DNA of 64,000 nt from Staphylococcus pseudintermedius. GTDB lineage: Bacteria; Bacillota; Bacilli; Staphylococcales; Staphylococcaceae. The first letter of the stretch is position 1, and each line of letters begins with the position of its first letter. The translations under genes were made by a program, and so were the position numbers. Where the stretch lies: contig NZ_MLGE02000008.1 in assembly GCF_001792775.2 (NCBI RefSeq), positions 17,112-81,111 of the forward strand, in the 5' to 3' direction. Under the pieces are notes generated by a model that saw only the letters and a program-made list of their open reading frames with translations, was not told the origin of the DNA and ran no database searches. Below are positions 59,776 through 64,000 of this stretch, in pieces.

Positions 59776-60290
59776 CGTTCAACCTCCTATGTCATCATTG
59801 TAATAGCTCCAGTCGTTTTATAGATGTGCAATTCACTTCAGTTCTCAAAACGAAATTTTGCATATGCAGCTCGAAGGAAACGACAGAACTCACTACACGC
59901 GCATCTTTGCACCACACTGTAGTTGTCTTTATTAAAACCTTAAACGATTCATAATCAAAGCGGTTTCAAAAACATAAAATCATGATTAATATAAAAATGG
60001 ATAAGTTTGAACATATAGGAAATTGAAATAAAGAAAGAAATCATCAAGAAATAACACCTATTTATGGGCATTTTTAAAGTGGTGAAACAGTATAAGAGAG
60101 ATGTGCAATTGCAACAAAAAAGAGACGGAGGTGAGATGAAAGAATGTGAAGAGAGAAAGCTATATTTCTGAACGTTTAGCTTTCCATCCATCAAAAAAGA
60201 CGCTAGGACTATGCCTAACGCCTGTAATATCTATCTATATAATTTATGAAAGGTTTGAGAAGTACTGAGTTTGAGAATTATTATTTATAT
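59776..60290. other. Intergenic stretch between the PTS operon and sae
   Basis: No gene is supported. A 35-codon frame at about 60064-60171 lacks a ribosome site. The region should hold the promoter of the PTS operon at its left end and the end of the sae transcript at its right end. Confidence 0.5.
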
Positions 60291-61325
60291 TTAACATACT
60301 TTTGGAGGGAAGTATAATGTGATTGCTGTCCCTTGACCATATGTGCTACTCACTTCGATATGCCCATCCATTTGATGCGCTAAAGTTTTAGCAATATATA
60401 AACCAAGACCAGAACCACCTGTATCTTTATGTCGAGAACTTTCTACGCGAAAAGTTCGTTCAAATATATTTTTGATATCTGATTCCATAATACCCATACC
60501 TTGATCAATGACGGAGATGGCAATTTCATCATTTTCTTCAAAGACCTTCACGGCTAAGGGCGAACCGTGGTCAGAAAATTTCAGCGCGTTATCGATGAAG
60601 TTCATGAGGATACGTTCTATCGCGCGTTGGTCTTGAATAAAAGGTTTGATATTAGGATCTATTTCTACATCAAGCTGTCTGTTTTCATGGTGTAATTTTT
60701 GTGAATAAATTTCAAATATTGGGATAAGCAATTGATCCATATGAATGAGTGTTTGTTCGCTTTCTTGGTGGTTGACTGTGATGACGTCTGTCAAATCGTC
60801 GAACATTCTCGACAACCGATCAGACTGACTTATAAGAATGCTGTATGCTTTCTTCGTATCACATTCACTATGGATAATGCCGTCTCGCAATCCTTCTGAA
60901 TAGGACTTAATACTTGCTAAGGGTGTTTTTAAATCATGGGCAAGATTTTGAACTAAATTCATCTTTTCTTCTTGCTCTTCTTTGATAAGATTCATTTGCT
61001 CTTGAATTTTATCGACCATTTGATCAAAAGATTCACTCAATTGTTGTATTTCTTTTGGGGCATGTATTTTTGTCTTTTCTGTTTCAAATTGGCCATTCGC
61101 TATTTTTTGAGTTTTGTGGTTCAGCCTTTCTATCTTTTTAATCATGGGGACTGTAAAAAAGATACCGATAATGAGTGTCATCATACCAGAAAGAAATGAA
61201 CATAGCGTTAATAGAATCGTTAACGGTCCATCAAACCACATCAATTTATATAGCGTATAGAATAAAAAGGTCGTTGTGATAATTGTGACGATAAACGAAT
61301 AAATTAATTGCTTGCGTATCGTCAT
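60291..61325 (-). CDS. saeS: SaeS sensor histidine kinase
   Basis: 344 aa. Two N-terminal helices (about residues 9-30 and 36-60) are joined by a very short outer loop (WFDGP), the intramembrane-sensing layout of S. aureus SaeS. HAMP (about 60-112), phospho-His130 in NLAHDLKTPLAS, and ATPase boxes NFIDNALKFSD, DQGMGI, GGSGLGLYIAK follow. GAGGCAGC precedes the ATG, which directly follows the saeR stop. Phosphorylates SaeR to control exoprotein and virulence genes. Confidence 0.93.
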   Translation of the reverse strand: MTIRKQLIYSFIVTIITTTFLFYTLYKLMWFDGPLTILLTLCSFLSGMMTLIIGIFFTVPMIKKIERLNHKTQKIANGQFETEKTKIHAPKEIQQLSESFDQMVDKIQEQMNLIKEEQEEKMNLVQNLAHDLKTPLASIKSYSEGLRDGIIHSECDTKKAYSILISQSDRLSRMFDDLTDVITVNHQESEQTLIHMDQLLIPIFEIYSQKLHHENRQLDVEIDPNIKPFIQDQRAIERILMNFIDNALKFSDHGSPLAVKVFEENDEIAISVIDQGMGIMESDIKNIFERTFRVESSRHKDTGGSGLGLYIAKTLAHQMDGHIEVSSTYGQGTAITLYFPPKVC

Positions 61326-62012
61326 TTAAAGCTGCCTCTGAAATTTATAGCCCAATCCCCATACCGTTGCAATGATATAGTCATCGTAGCCATATTTCTC
61401 TAGTTTTTCGCGTATACGATGAACATGGACATTTAGGGTATTCATGTCTTCGTAATACTCGTAACCCCAAACTTGTTCTAGCAAATCTGTTTTGGACAAA
61501 GCGACTGATTCATGGTTTGCAAAGTACCATAGCAATTCGAACTCTTTGATGCGAAAAGGGATCACTTCCCCTTCTAATTCTACGGTTTTGTTTAAGTTAT
61601 TTAATACGAGTCTGCCACAATGAATCGTTTCTTGTGTTGAAGGACTTGTGACGTTGACACGATTCATTAAATTTTTCACTCGTATAACTAACTCACGGGG
61701 ACTGAAGGGTTTCTTGACGTAATCATCTGCCCCTAACATTAAACCGAATATGGTGTCTTGTTCGCTTGTCTTCGCAGTTAAGTAAACATATGGGATATCG
61801 AGTCCTTGATTTTTCATCTCGCGTACCACTTCATATCCATTCATCTCAGGCATCATAATATCAATTACCATAACATCAACATTCGTATTTAATAAATCGA
61901 GTGTCTCTTTGCCATTTGATGCTGTGGAAACGTGGTAGCCTTCGTATTCAAAATAGGTTTTACAGATTTCTCGGATGTCTTGCTCGTCGTCAACTATGAG
62001 TATGTGCGTCAT
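61326..62012 (-). CDS. saeR: SaeR response regulator
   Basis: 228 aa from the ATG at 62012, identical in length to S. aureus SaeR. OmpR family: receiver with phospho-Asp51 ([11 protein letters not shown]), Lys in YVKKPFSP, and a winged-helix DNA-binding domain ([16 protein letters not shown] ... [19 protein letters not shown]). Its start lies inside the end of saeQ. An exact SaeR box (GTTAA-N6-GTTAA) lies upstream of saeP. Confidence 0.94.
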   Translation of the reverse strand: MTHILIVDDEQDIREICKTYFEYEGYHVSTASNGKETLDLLNTNVDVMVIDIMMPEMNGYEVVREMKNQGLDIPYVYLTAKTSEQDTIFGLMLGADDYVKKPFSPRELVIRVKNLMNRVNVTSPSTQETIHCGRLVLNNLNKTVELEGEVIPFRIKEFELLWYFANHESVALSKTDLLEQVWGYEYYEDMNTLNVHVHRIREKLEKYGYDDYIIATVWGLGYKFQRQL

Positions 62013-62448
62013 GTTCATCATTCCTTATATTTTTACGTTTGATGAAATGATTTAAACTCAATGATGCTAATGTTTCTCTATTCATTAATAGAATAATGAA
62101 AAACAACAATTGAAGTGGGTACGTAAAAATCATATCAGCTAAAATATAATTTAACATAACAAACACACCAAAGAAACTCGCAGTATATGAGAAAACACCT
62201 AAAATGAGACCTAAACCAATTGCAATCTCACCTATTTGAACCATCCATTTGAAAAGCTCCAGGTGGTTTGCAACTGCAAACTCAAAGAATGTCTTATACC
62301 ATTGTGGGGAATCTTGGTTGTCACGGATTACTGAAACAAGTCCATCAATCGCAAAACCACCCGTTAGTTTTTCAAAGCCTTGCATCAGGATATAAAAACC
62401 TGATCCTAAGCGAATAATCAAAATTAAGACTTTATAAGCTATCGCCAT
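61990..62448 (-). CDS. saeQ: SaeQ, DoxX-like membrane protein
   Basis: 152 aa with four predicted helices ([28 protein letters not shown] at the start), DoxX family. In S. aureus, SaeQ joins SaeP and SaeS to turn the kinase into a phosphatase and lower the signal. The C-terminal tail is His-rich (DEHDAHTHS). Overlaps saeR by about 23 bp. Confidence 0.88.
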   Translation of the reverse strand: MAIAYKVLILIIRLGSGFYILMQGFEKLTGGFAIDGLVSVIRDNQDSPQWYKTFFEFAVANHLELFKWMVQIGEIAIGLGLILGVFSYTASFFGVFVMLNYILADMIFTYPLQLLFFIILLMNRETLASLSLNHFIKRKNIRNDEHDAHTHS

Positions 62449-62487
62449 ATGTTACTCTCCTTTCTTCATGATGTCGATTCCGTCTAA

Positions 62488-62940
62488 CTATTTAAGTTCC
62501 GCAGAACCAAAAATAACGTGTGCTTTGTCACAGTAAATTGTTACTGTATCATAGTCTGCTGCATTGACATCTTTAAGGTCGAAAGTTTGAGTTGCTTCGT
62601 TATATTTAACTGCATCTAACTTCACACCGTTTTTGATGACATTACCTTTTGTTAAGTAAACATGTAAATCTGGACCTTTTGATGATTCGTAGTCAGTTAA
62701 CATCAACTTACCATCTTTAATCTCAGCTTTACCTTTTACCATTTCGTTGTTTTCACCTTTGAATGTGCCTGTTTTCATTACTTTTGAATTATCTACTTTA
62801 GACTCATTCGCTTTTTTGTCGTGCATTGAAGATTCAGCTTTGTTGTCCTCTTTTGCTTTATCTGCGTTGTCGTTACCACAAGCACCTAGCAAAAATGTTG
62901 TCGCTAAAGCACCTGAAACTAATGCCATTTTCATGTTCAT
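62488..62940 (-). CDS. saeP: SaeP, DM13-domain lipoprotein
   Basis: 150 aa. Signal peptide with lipobox LGAC (MNMKMALVSGALATTFLLGAC), a Lys/Asp/Glu-rich linker (about 22-52) and a DM13 domain (SSKGPDLHVYLTKG, then YCDKAHVIFGSAEL). Start at 62940 follows AAGGAA. First gene of saePQRS; an auxiliary of SaeS signalling. A SaeR box lies about 90 bp upstream. Confidence 0.88.
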   Translation of the reverse strand: MNMKMALVSGALATTFLLGACGNDNADKAKEDNKAESSMHDKKANESKVDNSKVMKTGTFKGENNEMVKGKAEIKDGKLMLTDYESSKGPDLHVYLTKGNVIKNGVKLDAVKYNEATQTFDLKDVNAADYDTVTIYCDKAHVIFGSAELK

Positions 62941-63027
62941 AACAAATTCCTTCTTTCTTTTTGGGATTACATGTACCATGATATATGCTTGAAACAGCAA
63001 TTAACATAAACTACTCATTAATAATTC

Positions 63028-63043
63028 TTAACTAAATATTAAC
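63028..63043 (-). promoter_or_regulatory. SaeR-binding site of the saeP promoter
   Basis: On the minus strand GTTAA-TATTTA-GTTAA is an exact match to the SaeR consensus GTTAAN6GTTAA. It points to autoregulation of the operon, as in S. aureus P1. Confidence 0.85.
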
Positions 63044-63100
63044 ATCTTATTTAGTTGTATTTTTTAACTTATTGTATTAAAAACAAACATACTAAGATTA

Positions 63101-63146
63101 GCTGTGAAGAAATTTATGACGATAGATTTCTTCACAGCTATTTTTT
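63101..63146 (+). terminator. Orphan terminator-like hairpin
   Basis: GCTGTGAAGAAAT and ATTTCTTCACAGC form a 13-bp perfect stem with a T-run on the plus strand. No plus-strand gene precedes it within the sae region. Confidence 0.7.
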
Positions 63147-63330
63147 ATAGTTGTAGAGAGAAGTAGATCGCGCAGTCCCGTGGATCTTTGAATCCGTAAA
63201 AAAACTGATCAGCTTTACTCTCCTTTTGAAATTCGATTGAAGTATGTTGGGTTCTAGAAACCGTGTATAGGAAAATGAAATGAAAAAGGCTAAGTAAAGT
63301 TAAAGATTTCTCAATTCAATAAAGAAAGGT

Positions 63331-64000
63331 ATGATTTTTATCAACTGTTTAGGTATTGATATAAGTAAGTCAGAAAGTGTGGTCGCACATTATAAGGATG
63401 AAGTTTTGGTTAAAGAAATGGTCATTCAAAATAATCAAAATGGCTATCGTTATCTTAAAAATTACATCAAGCATCTTGATTCTCTATTTATCCTCTTTGA
63501 ATCAACAGGTATTTATTCAAGAGGCATGAAACGCTTTTGTGAAATTCACAAAATAGATTACTTAGAAATGAATCCCCTAGAAGCCAAGTTCAAAACGAGC
63601 TCATTAAGATCATGGAAAACAGATAAGTCAGACGCACATAAACTTGCACTTCTTGCCTTTAGAATGAAAGATTCAAAGGTACAACGTCAGTCTGAAGAGA
63701 TATACTTTGAACTGAGAGAACGTGCGCGCTTTCACTTAGAAATGGAGATAAACCAAAATCGTCTCAAAGTTGAGTGAGTCGAAACACTACATCAAACATT
63801 TCCAGGGTTAGAAAAGCTATTTACTAACAGATATTCAAAAATCGCATTAAATATAGCTCAAGCATTTCCTCATCCTGATTTTGTAAGTACTTTGACTCAT
63901 GATGAATTGGTGGAAAAAGTACTTCATTCAACTGATAAAGGCATTTCAGTTAATAAAGCTCACAAGTATGTCCAAAAATTAATTGAAATACAGATTAATA
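63331..64000 (+). pseudogene. IS110-family transposase, interrupted and cut by the window end
   Basis: The first 148 codons encode the N-terminal DEDD (RuvC-like) domain of IS110-type transposases: CLGIDISKSES (catalytic Asp), LFESTGIYSRGM (Glu), KTDKSDAHKLALLA (Asp pair). A TGA at 63775-63777 stops translation, but the same frame continues with typical sequence (VETLHQTFPGLEKLFTNRYSKIALNIAQAFP) to the window edge. The C-terminal Ser domain lies outside. Start at 63331 follows AAAGAAAGG. Non-functional unless the stop is read through or is a base error. Confidence 0.8.

Noticed and set aside
60064..60171. 35-codon frame MGIFKVVKQYKRD...
   Set aside because: No ribosome site before the ATG and no neighbour to suggest coupling; the inner ATG after GGAGGTGAG would give only 11 codons.

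Overview
The window is a stretch of Staphylococcus chromosome. I infer this from the S. aureus-type loci it carries (hptARS with uhpT, saePQRS, spsB with Ser36/Lys77, cudC/cudT, an adcA-zinT fusion), low G+C content, strong AGGAGG-type ribosome binding sites with frequent TTG starts, and CcpA, MntR, Zur and NrdR sites typical of the genus. A lacPH-type lactose permease/beta-galactosidase pair and thiC, plus the gene mix, suggest an animal-associated species of the S. intermedius/S. schleiferi kind rather than S. aureus. That species call is inference only.

Layout. 0-5 kb: choline/betaine (cudC, a BCCT transporter), a small type I toxin-antitoxin locus and Mn2+ transporter mntH. 5-12 kb: a PLD-helicase-DUF3427 gene broken by one in-frame TAA and paired with a Nudix gene, then alkaline phosphatase, an unknown membrane-anchored protein and signal peptidase I. 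12-20 kb: XRE-cupin regulator with a divergent CynX-like transporter, nickel permease, thiC under a TPP riboswitch with its own terminator, and cardiolipin synthase. 20-30 kb: a lipase-like hydrolase, a nucleoside hydrolase, lacPH, a YbfB-like MFS and a Dcu-type permease. 30-35 kb: galU with a 917-aa two-domain cell-wall glycopolymer enzyme, and an MFS exporter. 35-40 kb: hptA-hptS-hptR facing uhpT. 40-46 kb: PanE-like reductase, an acetolactate-decarboxylase-like protein without its metal ligands, class I aldolase, and zinc lipoprotein AdcA with an 18-bp tandem repeat. 46-52 kb: two sulfur-metabolism units, each behind its own SAM-I riboswitch: metY, and a flavin monooxygenase / SSS symporter / 38-aa membrane protein / tautomerase operon. 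52-55 kb: nrdDG with two NrdR boxes. 55-60 kb: a tandem pair of Fst/SprA-like type I toxin loci (one decayed, one intact) and an ascorbate-type PTS with its PRD regulator. 60-64 kb: saePQRS with an exact SaeR box, then an IS110-family transposase interrupted by an in-frame stop and cut by the window edge.

The most interesting items are: (1) the SAM-riboswitch-controlled monooxygenase-symporter-micropeptide-tautomerase operon, which I read as an organosulfur acquisition pathway; (2) the intact Fst/SprA-like locus, where the predicted antitoxin RNA begins with the complement of the toxin SD and start codon; (3) a 26-bp near-identical element in front of both cudC and the BCCT gene; (4) the metal-ligand-less BudA-like protein; (5) the split helicase gene; and (6) a family of dispersed intergenic repeats with GATTG...CAATC ends. 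No rRNA, tRNA, CRISPR array, prophage or replication origin was seen.
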